Part shown: positions 18,409 through 28,401 of the stretch, piece after piece | How positions within the stretch are numbered: the first letter of the stretch is position 1 | Layout: each line of letters starts with the position of its first letter | Assembly (NCBI RefSeq): GCF_022815645.1 | Contig: NZ_JALGRO010000018.1 | Location: 20,365-84,364, forward strand | Reading direction: 5' to 3' | DNA from: Curtobacterium sp. VKM Ac-2922 | GTDB taxonomy: Bacteria; Actinomycetota; Actinomycetes; Actinomycetales; Microbacteriaceae | Length of the DNA: 64,000 nt | Position numbers and translations under genes: made by a program | Notes under the pieces: generated by a model | The model's input: the letters and a program-made list of their open reading frames with translations, nothing else | Told to the model about the DNA's origin: nothing | Database searches by the model: none

Positions 18409-19689
18409 ATGGCACGCATCGGAGAGAGCGCGGACCTCCTCAAGTGCTCCTTCTGTGGCAAGAGCCAGAAGCAGGTACAGCAACTGATCGCCGGTCCCGG
18501 CGTCTACATCTGTGACGAGTGCGTCGAGCTCTGCAACGAGATCATCGAAGAACGCCTGGCAGAAGCCAGCGACGAGACCGGCAGCGGCGAGTTCGAGCTG
18601 CCCAAGCCGCGCGAGATCTTCGACTTCCTGCAGGAGTACGTCATCGGGCAGGACCCGGCCAAGCGTGCACTCGCCGTCGCGGTCTACAACCACTACAAGC
18701 GCATCCGTGCGCAGGGCACCATCACCGCCGCCGAAGACCGCGACGACGTCGAGATCGCCAAGTCGAACATCCTGCTGATCGGTCCGACCGGCTGCGGCAA
18801 GACGTACCTGGCGCAGACCTTGGCCAAGCGGCTCAACGTGCCGTTCGCCGTCGCCGATGCCACGGCCCTGACCGAGGCGGGCTACGTCGGCGAAGACGTC
18901 GAGAACATCCTGCTCAAGCTGATCCAGGCCGCCGACTACGACGTCAAGCGCGCCGAGACCGGCATCATCTACATCGACGAGGTCGACAAGATCGCGCGCA
19001 AGGCCGAGAACCCCTCGATCACGCGCGACGTCTCGGGCGAAGGCGTGCAGCAGGCCCTGCTCAAGATCCTCGAGGGCACGGTTGCATCGGTGCCACCGCA
19101 GGGTGGTCGCAAGCACCCGCACCAGGAGTTCATCCAGATCGACACGACGAACGTGCTGTTCATCGTGGCCGGTGCGTTCGCGGGGCTCGAGGAGATCGTG
19201 TCCTCGCGCGTCGGCAAGCGCGGCATCGGGTTCGGGGCGCAGCTGCACAGCCCGCTCGACCAGCAGGACCTGTACGCCGACGTCCTGCCCGAGGACCTGC
19301 ACAAGTTCGGGCTCATCCCCGAGTTCATCGGTCGTCTGCCCGTCGTCACGACGGTGTCCCAGCTCGACCAGTCCGCGCTCATGGAGATCTTGACCAAGCC
19401 GAAGAACGCGCTGGTCCGGCAGTACCAGCGCATGTTCCAGATCGACGGCGTCGAGCTCGACTTCGAGCAGGGCGCCCTCGAGGCGATCGCTGACCTGGCC
19501 GTGCTGCGCCAGACCGGTGCTCGCGGGCTGCGCGCCATCATGGAAGAAGTCCTCGGGCCGATCATGTTCGACGTCCCATCGGACGACGACGTCGCCCGGG
19601 TGGTCGTCACCCGCGAGTCCGTGCTCGAGAACGCCGCGCCGACGATCGTGCCGCGTCAGCAGGCCGGGCGCATCGAGAAGTCGGCCTAG
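18409..19689 (+). CDS. clpX: ATP-dependent Clp protease ATP-binding subunit ClpX
   Basis: A 426-residue AAA+ unfoldase that recognises tagged or damaged proteins and threads them into ClpP. The N-terminal zinc-binding domain has four cysteines (C13, C16, C35, C38). Walker A is GPTGCGKT at 125-132, Walker B is IIYIDEVDK, and the ClpP-docking IGF loop is visible in GKRGIGFGA. The ATG at 18409 follows GGGAAGG. Upstream, TAGGCT at 18341-18346 is a plausible -10. It lies on the same strand as clpP1-clpP2 but is separated from them by the minus-strand copper pair, so it must have its own promoter. Confidence 0.97.
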   Translation: MARIGESADLLKCSFCGKSQKQVQQLIAGPGVYICDECVELCNEIIEERLAEASDETGSGEFELPKPREIFDFLQEYVIGQDPAKRALAVAVYNHYKRIRAQGTITAAEDRDDVEIAKSNILLIGPTGCGKTYLAQTLAKRLNVPFAVADATALTEAGYVGEDVENILLKLIQAADYDVKRAETGIIYIDEVDKIARKAENPSITRDVSGEGVQQALLKILEGTVASVPPQGGRKHPHQEFIQIDTTNVLFIVAGAFAGLEEIVSSRVGKRGIGFGAQLHSPLDQQDLYADVLPEDLHKFGLIPEFIGRLPVVTTVSQLDQSALMEILTKPKNALVRQYQRMFQIDGVELDFEQGALEAIADLAVLRQTGARGLRAIMEEVLGPIMFDVPSDDDVARVVVTRESVLENAAPTIVPRQQAGRIEKSA

Positions 19690-19726
19690 CCGCAGCGGTC
19701 CGCCGTGCGTCGCACGGTCCCGCCGC

Positions 19727-19798
19727 GCTTCGCACCCGCGCACGAACATCACGCCCCGGTTCTCCGGGGCGCGATGTTCGTCCGGGGGTGCAACGCGG
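19727..19798. repeat. Dispersed palindromic element, copy A (GAACRTCRCGCCCC family)
   Basis: ACGAACATCACGCCCC pairs with the later GGGGCGCGATGTTCGT around a short loop. The whole segment, from GCTTCGCACCC to GGGGGTGCAA, is clearly similar to 41887-41958 and more loosely to 42055-42122. It sits between the convergent clpX and dcp genes and could end either transcript. Confidence 0.75.
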
Positions 19799-19878
19799 CA
19801 GCCGTGCCGACGCGGCAGCCGTGCCAACGCGGCAGCCGTGACGGCGCGGCAGCCGTGACGGCGCGGCAGCCGTGACGG
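19794..19878. repeat. Tandem repeat, five copies of a 17-bp unit
   Basis: The core CGCGGCAGCCGTG begins at 19794, 19811, 19828, 19845 and 19862, a strict 17-base period with only one or two changes between copies. It lies between clpX and dcp, next to the palindrome at 19727-19798. The 17-base period does not preserve a reading frame. Confidence 0.9.
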
Positions 19879-19903
19879 CGGGAGCGTGGCGCCCGGCCGC
19901 TGC

Positions 19904-21934
19904 CTACTGCAGGCCGCGGCGACGCAGCAGCGGCCCGACCTCGGCGTCGCGGCCGCGGAACTCGCGGAAGGCCTCGATCGGGTCCTTCGACCCACCGACA
20001 GCGAGCACCATCGTGGCGAAGCGACGGCCGGCGGCGCGGTCGAGCCCGCCGTGGTCGCGGAACCACTCCACCGTGTCGGCGTCGAGCACCTCGCTCCAGA
20101 TGTACCCGTAGTAGCCAGCGTCGTACCCGCCCGAGAAGGTGTGCGCGAAGTACGTCGACGAGTAGCGCGGCGGCACCGCGGAGACGGCGATGCCCGCGTC
20201 CGCCAGCGCCTGGCGCTCGAAGGCCTCGACGTCGGTGACGGCGTCGGCCTCGGCCTTCGACAGGCGGTGCCAGGCCTGGTCGAGCAGGGCCGCTGCCAGG
20301 TACTCGGTCGTGCCGAAGCCCTCGTTGAACCCGGCCGAGTCGCTCAGGCCCAGGACGAGCTCCGGCGGCATCGGGGCACCGGTCTCGTGGTGCTTGGCGT
20401 AGTTCGCCAGCACCTCGGGCCACGTCACCCACATCTCGTTCACCTGGCTGGGGAACTCGACGAAGTCCCGCTCGACGTTCGTCCCCGAGAACCGGGGGTA
20501 GGTCGTGCGGGCGATGAGCCCGTGCAGCGCGTGCCCGAACTCGTGGAACAGCGTCTCGACCTCGTCCTGGATCAGGAGCGTGGGGGAGCCGGCCGCGGGC
20601 TTGGCGACGTTGAGGTTGTTCATCACGACGGGCAGGGTGTCCATGAGTGCGGACTGCTCGACGATCGGGTTCATCCACGCGCCGCCCCGCTTGCCGTCAC
20701 GCGTGTACAGGTCGAGCAGGTACAGCCCGACGGGGGTGTCGTCGTCGTCGGTGACCTCGAACACGCGGACCTCGTCGTTGTACCCGTGCAGGTCCGGGCG
20801 CTCGGTGAACTTCAGCCCGTAGAGCGCGTTCGCGGCGAAGAACACCCCGTCGTGCAGCACCCGGTCCGCCTCGAGGTAGGGGCGCAGGGCCGTGCTGTCG
20901 GCGGCGAACTGTTCGCCGCGCAGGATCTCGGTGGCGTACGCCCAGTCCCAGGCCTCGACGTCGTGCCCGAGCGTGCGGGCGCGGACGGCACGTTCGTCGT
21001 CCGCATTCGCGGCGGCGGCCGGCACGAGCGAGGACAGCAGCCCGTCGACGGCCTCGGGGGTCCGGGCGGTCTCGTCCGCGGTGACGACGGCGGCGTGGTT
21101 CGGGAACCCGAGCAGCTCGGCCCGTTCGGCACGCAGACGCACGATGCGCAGCAACACCGGGCGGTTGTCGTGCTCGTTGTCGCGACGACCGCGGGACAGC
21201 GAGGAGCGCATGATCCGCTCGCGCAGGCCGCGGTCGGCCAGCGAGGCCAGCCACGGGTGTCCGGTGTAGAGCGGCAGCGTGATGAGCCAGCCCTCGAGCC
21301 CGCGGTCGGCGGCGGCAGCGGCGGCGGCGGACTTCGCGCCGTCGTCCAGACCGACCAGCTCCTGCTCGTCGGTGACGTGCACGGCAAGGTCGTTCGTCTC
21401 GTCGAGCAGGTTGCGCTCGAACGTGGTGGTCAGGGTCGAGAGCTCCTGGTTGATCGCGGTCAGGCGCGCCTTGCCGGCGTCGTCGAGGCCGGCTCCCGCC
21501 AGGGTCATCTCGGTGGCGGTGCGTTCGACCAGGCGCAGGTCCTCGCCCGTCAGCCCGGCGGCCTCGGCGCCGTCGAGCACGGCCTGCACCCGGGCGTACA
21601 ACCGCGCGTCCAGCGTGATCGCGTCGCGATGCGCGGCGAGCAGGGGCGAGACCTCGGCCTCGAGGTCGTGGAGTTGGGGCGTCGAGTCGGCCGAGGACAG
21701 CGTGAAGAAGACCGCGCTGACCCGACCGAGCAGCTGCCCGGAGCGTTCGAGCGCCACGAGCGTGTTGTCGAACGTCGGCGCATCCGGGTTCGTGGCGATC
21801 GCCTCGACCTCGTCGCGCTGCTCGGCCATGCCGGCGTCGAACGCGGGGCGGTGGTGCTCGAGTCGGATCTGGTCGAACGGGGGGAGTGCGTACGGAAGCG
21901 TGCTCGGGGCATCGAACGGCGTCGTCGTCATCAC
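19904..21934 (-). CDS. dcp: M3 family metallopeptidase, peptidyl-dipeptidase Dcp type
   Basis: A 676-residue cytoplasmic zinc peptidase that removes dipeptides from the C-terminus of short peptides. The zinc site FHEFGHALHGL (HExxH, about residues 463-470) is present, with the third ligand region downstream (ERDFVEFPSQVNEMW). The N-terminal helical half (LPPFDQIRLEHHRPAFDAGM, SPLLAAHRD) and the C-terminal QALADAGIAVSAVPPRYSSTYF with YAGYYGYIW-like wording match the oligopeptidase A/Dcp branch; length fits Dcp. It starts at ATG 21934 and is followed by the TetR gene upstream on the same strand, which probably has its own promoter. Confidence 0.9.
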   Translation of the reverse strand: MMTTTPFDAPSTLPYALPPFDQIRLEHHRPAFDAGMAEQRDEVEAIATNPDAPTFDNTLVALERSGQLLGRVSAVFFTLSSADSTPQLHDLEAEVSPLLAAHRDAITLDARLYARVQAVLDGAEAAGLTGEDLRLVERTATEMTLAGAGLDDAGKARLTAINQELSTLTTTFERNLLDETNDLAVHVTDEQELVGLDDGAKSAAAAAAADRGLEGWLITLPLYTGHPWLASLADRGLRERIMRSSLSRGRRDNEHDNRPVLLRIVRLRAERAELLGFPNHAAVVTADETARTPEAVDGLLSSLVPAAAANADDERAVRARTLGHDVEAWDWAYATEILRGEQFAADSTALRPYLEADRVLHDGVFFAANALYGLKFTERPDLHGYNDEVRVFEVTDDDDTPVGLYLLDLYTRDGKRGGAWMNPIVEQSALMDTLPVVMNNLNVAKPAAGSPTLLIQDEVETLFHEFGHALHGLIARTTYPRFSGTNVERDFVEFPSQVNEMWVTWPEVLANYAKHHETGAPMPPELVLGLSDSAGFNEGFGTTEYLAAALLDQAWHRLSKAEADAVTDVEAFERQALADAGIAVSAVPPRYSSTYFAHTFSGGYDAGYYGYIWSEVLDADTVEWFRDHGGLDRAAGRRFATMVLAVGGSKDPIEAFREFRGRDAEVGPLLRRRGLQ

Positions 21935-21984
21935 CCCACCCTAGGACGCACCCCTGGCAGCCCTCGGACGCACCCCTGGCAGCG

Positions 21985-23534
<1,550 letters not shown>

Positions 23535-23562
23535 CCCGCCGGGGCTCAGCCCGAGCGACACC

Positions 23563-23622
23563 GCACAACCGAAAGCACCCCGAACCACGGCATTGCGTGG
23601 CTCGGGGTGCTTCCTGTTGTGC
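23563..23622. terminator. Terminator hairpin, GCACAACCGAAAGCACCCCG cassette, copy 1
   Basis: GCACAAC and GTTGTGC form the outer stem, AAAGCACCCCGA and TCGGGGTGCTT the next, and CCACG/CGTGG the inner one. The first 20 bases are identical to those at 41798-41817. It sits between the hydrolase and a convergent small gene, so it can act in both directions. Confidence 0.8.
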
Positions 23623-23671
23623 GAACGCGCCGTTCGAACGGGGCCGTGCGAACGCGCACGACGACCCGGAC

Positions 23672-23923
23672 TCAGTCCTCTTCGGCCGCGTCGTCCGGGT
23701 TCGTGACCTGGGCGTGCCCGGCGTCATCCAGGTGGATCGACGTGCCGTCGTCCAGCTCCACCCGCGGCTTGCCCTCCAGGTACGTCAGCGTCCAGCCCCA
23801 CCCCGCGGTGTCCACCGACGCCGAGACCAGCTCGGCCTCCACCTGCTGCACCGCGGCCACCAGGGCCGCGTCGAGCCGTGACGGTGCCACGGCGCCGACG
23901 TTCCATCGTGTGCCCAACTGCAT
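23672..23923 (-). CDS. Small hypothetical protein
   Basis: An 83-residue acidic protein beginning MQLGTRWNVG with a WGWTLTYLEGKPRVELDD core and an acidic C-terminus (NPDDAAEED). There is no signal peptide or helix spanning a membrane. It lies 44 bases downstream of valS on the same strand and is likely cotranscribed with it. The ATG at 23923 is the first good start; the frame's codon choice looks coding. Family unknown. Confidence 0.75.
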   Translation of the reverse strand: MQLGTRWNVGAVAPSRLDAALVAAVQQVEAELVSASVDTAGWGWTLTYLEGKPRVELDDGTSIHLDDAGHAQVTNPDDAAEED

Positions 23924-23967
23924 CCGAGCCTCCTGGCTGTGTGTGGTGACGACCGGCGGACCGCCGC

Positions 23968-26565
23968 CTACGCGGTGGGCTGCTCGGCCAGTTCGATCTC
24001 GACGACGGCGAGTTCCGGCCCGTCGACGAACGACAGGTTCGCGATTCGCCCGACGGCCGCCAGGTCCACGGCGGCCCGCTCGACGAGTTCGCGCGTCGAC
24101 GCCGGCGCGGCCACGACGGCCCGGGTGACCGGGGTCTTCTGCGACGCCTTGGCCGCGGTCTTCGCGCCGCGGATCCCGATGAGCGCCTGGCCGACGGCGG
24201 CCAGCAGCCCCGTCTCGGCCGCGTCGACCGGCAGGTCGGCAGCGGTCGGCCACGCGGCGGTGTGCACGCTGGTGTCGTGGGTCCAGGCCCACACCTCTTC
24301 CGTCGCGAACGGGAGGAACGGTGCCAGCAGGCGCAGCAGCGCGTCGATCGCAGCGCGCAGTGCCAGGACCGCGCTCGCCTGGGTCTCGTGGGTCGCGTCC
24401 GGCGCGGTGCCGTAGGCGCGCTCCTTGACGAGCTCGAGGTAGTCGTCGCAGAACGTCCAGAAGAAGCGCTCGGTGACCTCGAGGGCGCGGGCGTGGTCGA
24501 AGCCCTCGAACGCGGTGGTTGCCTGCTCGATCGTGGTGCCCAGGGCGGCGAGCATGTCGATGTCGAGTGCCTCGGTGACGCTCGTGGCTCCGGTGGGCAG
24601 GTCGAAGCCGTACACGAACTTCGCCGCGTTGAGCACCTTGATCGCCAGACGGCGGCCGACCTTGATCTGCTTCGGGTTCTGCGGGTCGAACGCCGCGTCC
24701 GTGCCGAGCTTCGACGACGCAGCCCAGTAGCGGACCGCGTCGGCGCCGTGCTGCTCGAGGACCGACATCGGCGTGACGACGTTGCCCTTGGACTTCGACA
24801 TCTTCTTGCGGTCGGGGTCGACGATGAAGCCGGAGATGCTGGCGTGCTTCCACGGCACCACGTCGGCCTCGAGCTGGCTGCGCAGCACGGTGGTGAACAG
24901 CCAGGTGCGGATGATGTCCTGCGCCTGCGGGCGGACGTCGTACGGGTACACCAGGTCGTAGAGCGCGGGGTCGGTCTCCCACTTGCCCGCCAGCTGCGGG
25001 GTCAGCGACGAGGTGGCCCAGGTGTCCATGACGTCGAGCTCGCCGACGAAGCCGTTCGGCACGCCGCGCTGGTCGTCCTGGTACCCGGGGGCGGGCTCGG
25101 ACGACGGGTCGACGGGCAGCCGCGCCTCGGTCGGCACGATCGGCTGGTCGAACACGGGGTTGCCGTCGGCGTCGAGGGGGTACCAGACCGGGATCGGCAC
25201 GCCGAAGAAGCGCTGGCGCGAGATGAGCCAGTCGCCGGACAGGCCGCCCACCCAGTTGTCGTAGCGGACGCGCATGAAGTCGGGGTGGAAGCCGATCTGC
25301 TGGCCGCGCTCGCGCAGGGTGGCCTTGAGCTGCTCGTCGCGGGCGCCGTTGACGATGTACCACTGGCGGGTCGAGACGATCTCGAGCGGCTTGTCGCCCT
25401 TCTCGAAGAACTTCACCGGGTGCTGGATGGTCTTCACGTCACCGACCAGCTCACCGGACTCGGTCAGGGCGTCCACGACGACCTTCTTGGCCGAGAACAC
25501 GGTCTTGCCGGCCATCTCGGCGTACAGCTCCTGGCCACGCGACGACGTGATCCACGCCGGCTCGTCGGAGCGCACGCGGCCGTCGAACCCGATGATGGCG
25601 CGGTTCGGCAGCTGCAGCTCGCGCCACCACACCACGTCGGTGGTGTCGCCGAAGGTGCAGACCATCGCGATGCCTGCGCCCTTGTCCTTCTGTGCCAGGT
25701 GGTGCGCGAGCACCGGCACCTCGACGTCGAACAGGGGGGAGCGGACCGTCGTGCCGAACAGGTCCGTGAAGCGCTCGTCGTCGGGGTGCGCGACCAGGGC
25801 GACGCACGCGGGGAGCAGCTCGGGGCGGGTGGTCTGGATGACGACGTCACCCTGCCCGTCCGCGCGGTGGAACGCGATGCCGTGGTACGCGCCCGGCATC
25901 TCCTTGTCCTCGAGCTCGGCCTGGGCCACCGCGGTGCGGAACGTGACGTCCCACAGCGTCGGGGCGTCGGCCTGGTAGGCCTCGCCGCGCTCGAGGTTGC
26001 GCAGGAACGCCCGCTGGGCGCTCGCACGCGAGGTGGCGTCGATCGTGCGGTACGACTGCGTCCAGTCGACGGACAGGCCGAGCGTGCGGAAGAGCTCCTC
26101 GAACTGCTGCTCGTCCTGCACGGTCAGCTGGTCGCACAGCTCGATGAAGTTGCGGCGCGAGATCGGCAGCTGGTCGGCGGCCTTGCTCGACTTGCCGTCA
26201 CCGCCCTGGAACGGCGGGGTGAAGTCGGGGTCGTAGGGGAGTGACGGGTCGCAGCGGACGCCGTAGTAGTTCTGCACGCGACGCTCGGTCGGCAGACCGT
26301 TGTCGTCCCAGCCCATCGGGTAGAAGACGTGCTTGCCGCGCATGCGCTCGAACCGTGCCTTGAGGTCGGTGTGCGTGTACGAGAACACGTGGCCGATGTG
26401 CAGCGAGCCCGAGGCGGTGGGCGGCGGGGTGTCGATCGAGTAGACGGCGTCGCGGTGGCCGGCGGCGTCGCGGTCGAAGCGGTACGTGCCGTCCTGCTCC
26501 CATCGTGGGCCCCAGACCTGCTCGAGTCCGTCCACCGTGGGCTTGTCGGGCATGGGCTTGGTCAT
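23968..26565 (-). CDS. valS: Valine--tRNA ligase
   Basis: Charges tRNA-Val with valine in the cytoplasm and edits mischarged threonine. The 865-residue protein has the class I signatures HIGH (in GSLHIGHVFSYTHTD, about residue 55) and KMSKS (in RKKMSKSKGNVV, about residue 588), with the editing domain between them. The stretch QNYYGVRCDPSLPYDPDFTP is typical of the actinobacterial valyl branch, which lacks the long C-terminal coiled coil of E. coli ValRS. The ATG at 26565 is followed by a second in-frame ATG (MPDKPTV) five codons on. A -10-like TACGAT lies at 26654-26649. Confidence 0.95.
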   Translation of the reverse strand: MTKPMPDKPTVDGLEQVWGPRWEQDGTYRFDRDAAGHRDAVYSIDTPPPTASGSLHIGHVFSYTHTDLKARFERMRGKHVFYPMGWDDNGLPTERRVQNYYGVRCDPSLPYDPDFTPPFQGGDGKSSKAADQLPISRRNFIELCDQLTVQDEQQFEELFRTLGLSVDWTQSYRTIDATSRASAQRAFLRNLERGEAYQADAPTLWDVTFRTAVAQAELEDKEMPGAYHGIAFHRADGQGDVVIQTTRPELLPACVALVAHPDDERFTDLFGTTVRSPLFDVEVPVLAHHLAQKDKGAGIAMVCTFGDTTDVVWWRELQLPNRAIIGFDGRVRSDEPAWITSSRGQELYAEMAGKTVFSAKKVVVDALTESGELVGDVKTIQHPVKFFEKGDKPLEIVSTRQWYIVNGARDEQLKATLRERGQQIGFHPDFMRVRYDNWVGGLSGDWLISRQRFFGVPIPVWYPLDADGNPVFDQPIVPTEARLPVDPSSEPAPGYQDDQRGVPNGFVGELDVMDTWATSSLTPQLAGKWETDPALYDLVYPYDVRPQAQDIIRTWLFTTVLRSQLEADVVPWKHASISGFIVDPDRKKMSKSKGNVVTPMSVLEQHGADAVRYWAASSKLGTDAAFDPQNPKQIKVGRRLAIKVLNAAKFVYGFDLPTGATSVTEALDIDMLAALGTTIEQATTAFEGFDHARALEVTERFFWTFCDDYLELVKERAYGTAPDATHETQASAVLALRAAIDALLRLLAPFLPFATEEVWAWTHDTSVHTAAWPTAADLPVDAAETGLLAAVGQALIGIRGAKTAAKASQKTPVTRAVVAAPASTRELVERAAVDLAAVGRIANLSFVDGPELAVVEIELAEQPTA

Positions 26566-26623
26566 GGCTGCGCCTTTCGATCGGTATGTGCGGCACCGAG
26601 TCCGTGATGAGGTGCCTGAGTGT

Positions 26624-26640
26624 CCACGTGTGGCACGTGG
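26624..26640. promoter_or_regulatory. CCACGTG-TGG-CACGTGG dyad in the valS leader
   Basis: Perfect 7-bp arms surround TGG. On the minus strand it lies just downstream of a TACGAT -10-like hexamer (26654-26649) and so near the 5' end of the valS mRNA. A second hairpin, GGCACC...GGTGCC, lies between it and valS. I see no T-box wording here. Confidence 0.5.
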
Positions 26641-26709
26641 TGCCCTCGATCGTACCGGTTGTCCGCGACTCGTCGACGGCCTCCACTGGAGCGCTCCACT
26701 GCGACCTGC

Positions 26710-26715
26710 TAGTCT
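26710..26715 (+). promoter_or_regulatory. Candidate -10 element (TAGTCT) for the ProP-like transporter
   Basis: TAGTCT fits TANNNT and lies 96 bases before the TTG start at 26812. A 10-bp palindrome GGAGCGCTCC flanked by two CTCCACTG copies sits just upstream, at 26681-26700, where a regulator could act. Confidence 0.4.
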
Positions 26716-26811
26716 GTCGGGGTTTGTCCGGCGAACGCGAGTTCGTAGGAGCTGCAACGTCGCCGTCCCGTCGGACGCCCGAAGGACGCTCAGCACACCG
26801 GAGGAACACCC

Positions 26812-28371
26812 TTGACACCGAACACCGCACCGAACACGCACGGCGACCGGCCGCTGCGGACGAAGGGCGCTGCGAAGCGTGCTCGCCGGACGATGACCAC
26901 GGACGACGTCACCGTCGTCGAGGAGTCGCTGCTCAAGCGTGCCGTCGCCGCCGCGGCCCTCGGCAATGCGATGGAGTGGTTCGACTTCGGCATCTTCGCC
27001 TACCTCACCGTCACCATCTCGCAGGTCTTCCTGCCGCAGGGCGACCCGGCGTCGAACATCGTCGCGACGTTCGGCTTCTTCGCCGCCGCGTTCATCGTCC
27101 GCCCGATCGGCGGTGCGGTCTTCGGTCCGATCGGTGACCGGATCGGCCGGCAGAAGGTCCTCGCGCTCACGATGATCCTGATGGCTGCCGGCACGCTCAT
27201 GATCGGCCTGATCCCGTCGTACGACGCGATCGGCTTCTGGGCCCCCGTCCTGCTGCTCGTCGCCCGCTTCGTGCAGGGCTTCTCGACCGGTGGCGAGTAC
27301 GGCGGGGCCGCGACCTTCATCGCCGAGTACTCGCCCGACAAGCGTCGTGGGTTCATGGGCTCGTGGTTGGAGTTCGGCACGCTAGCCGGCTACGTGCTCG
27401 GCGCCTCGATCGTCACCGGGCTGCAGTTCGGCCTGTCCGACCAGGCACTGCTGAGCTGGGGCTGGCGCATCCCGTTCATCGTCGCCGGTCCGCTCGGCCT
27501 GATCGGGCTGTACCTGCGCCTGAAGCTCGAGGAGACCCCGGCCTTCCAGAAGCAGCAGGAGCAGGCCGCCGAGCGTGAGTCCGCGAAGACCCCGTTCCTC
27601 AAGCTGTTCGCCGAGAACTGGCGCGCGCTGGTCATCTGCATCGGCCTGGTGCTGGTGTTCAACGTGACCGACTACATGCTGCTGTCGTACATGCCGACCT
27701 ACCTCGAGCAGAACCTCGGCCAGAACGCCACGTTCGGCCTGATCCTGATCGTCATCGTGATGATCCTGATGATGGTCGTCATCACGTTCGGCGGGCGCCT
27801 GTCCGACCGGTTCGGCCGCCGCCCCGTGCTCGCCGCGGGGTGCATCGGCTTCTTCCTGTTCTCGTGGCCGGCCCTGCAGCTCGTGCAGTCCGGCAGCGGG
27901 GTCGGGGTGTTCTTCGGTCTGCTCATCCTGGGCGTCGTGCTGGTCACCTTCACCTCGACGATGCCCTCGACGCTCCCCGCCCTGTTCCCGACGATCATCC
28001 GCTACGGCGCGCTGGCGATCGCGTTCAACGTGTCGGTCTCGCTGTTCGGTGGCACCACGCCGCTGGCGACGGCGGCGCTCATCAACGCGGCGAAGGACGC
28101 GGGACTGGGCTGGGCCGAGGACATCCCGGCGTTCTACCTGATGGCCGCGGCGCTCATCGGTCTCGTGGCGGTGTACTTCACGAAGGAGACCGCCGCCACC
28201 CCGCTCATGGGCTCGGGCCCGACGGTCGCGTCCGAAGACGAGGTCGCCCAGGTCATCGACGAGTACAACGACCCGTCGTCCGAGTTCGCGCAGTCGGACT
28301 GGGCCAAGGAGTTCTCGACCAGCGAGATCCCGGTCGTGTCCGCCGACGACTCCGCTGCGTCCCGCAGCTGA
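26812..28371 (+). CDS. MFS transporter, ProP/MHS-type osmoprotectant or dicarboxylate symporter
   Basis: A 519-residue 12-helix proton symporter of the metabolite:H+ symporter group. Family wording: ALGNAMEWFDFGIFAYL in helix 1, RPIGGAVFGPIGDRIGRQ at loop 2-3, and FSTGGEYGGAATFIAEYSP in helix 4-5, as in ProP and KgtP. ProP relatives take up proline, glycine betaine or ectoine under osmotic stress, but citrate and ketoglutarate transporters look alike, so the substrate is open. TTG 26812 is chosen because GGAGGA lies 6 bases upstream; ATG 26893 is the alternative. The tail after residue 470 is acidic and lacks an obvious coiled coil. Confidence 0.85.
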   Translation: MTPNTAPNTHGDRPLRTKGAAKRARRTMTTDDVTVVEESLLKRAVAAAALGNAMEWFDFGIFAYLTVTISQVFLPQGDPASNIVATFGFFAAAFIVRPIGGAVFGPIGDRIGRQKVLALTMILMAAGTLMIGLIPSYDAIGFWAPVLLLVARFVQGFSTGGEYGGAATFIAEYSPDKRRGFMGSWLEFGTLAGYVLGASIVTGLQFGLSDQALLSWGWRIPFIVAGPLGLIGLYLRLKLEETPAFQKQQEQAAERESAKTPFLKLFAENWRALVICIGLVLVFNVTDYMLLSYMPTYLEQNLGQNATFGLILIVIVMILMMVVITFGGRLSDRFGRRPVLAAGCIGFFLFSWPALQLVQSGSGVGVFFGLLILGVVLVTFTSTMPSTLPALFPTIIRYGALAIAFNVSVSLFGGTTPLATAALINAAKDAGLGWAEDIPAFYLMAAALIGLVAVYFTKETAATPLMGSGPTVASEDEVAQVIDEYNDPSSEFAQSDWAKEFSTSEIPVVSADDSAASRS

Positions 28372-28401
28372 CGGACGTACGGCCAGGAGGCCCGACCCGC
28401 G

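Noticed and set aside
19794..19878. Tandem repeat considered as a CRISPR array
   Set aside because: Units are 17 bases and contiguous with no spacers, and no cas genes are near.
26566..26811. valS leader considered as a T-box
   Set aside because: No AANNNAGGTGGNACCGCG sequence and no stem I with a valine specifier that I can see.
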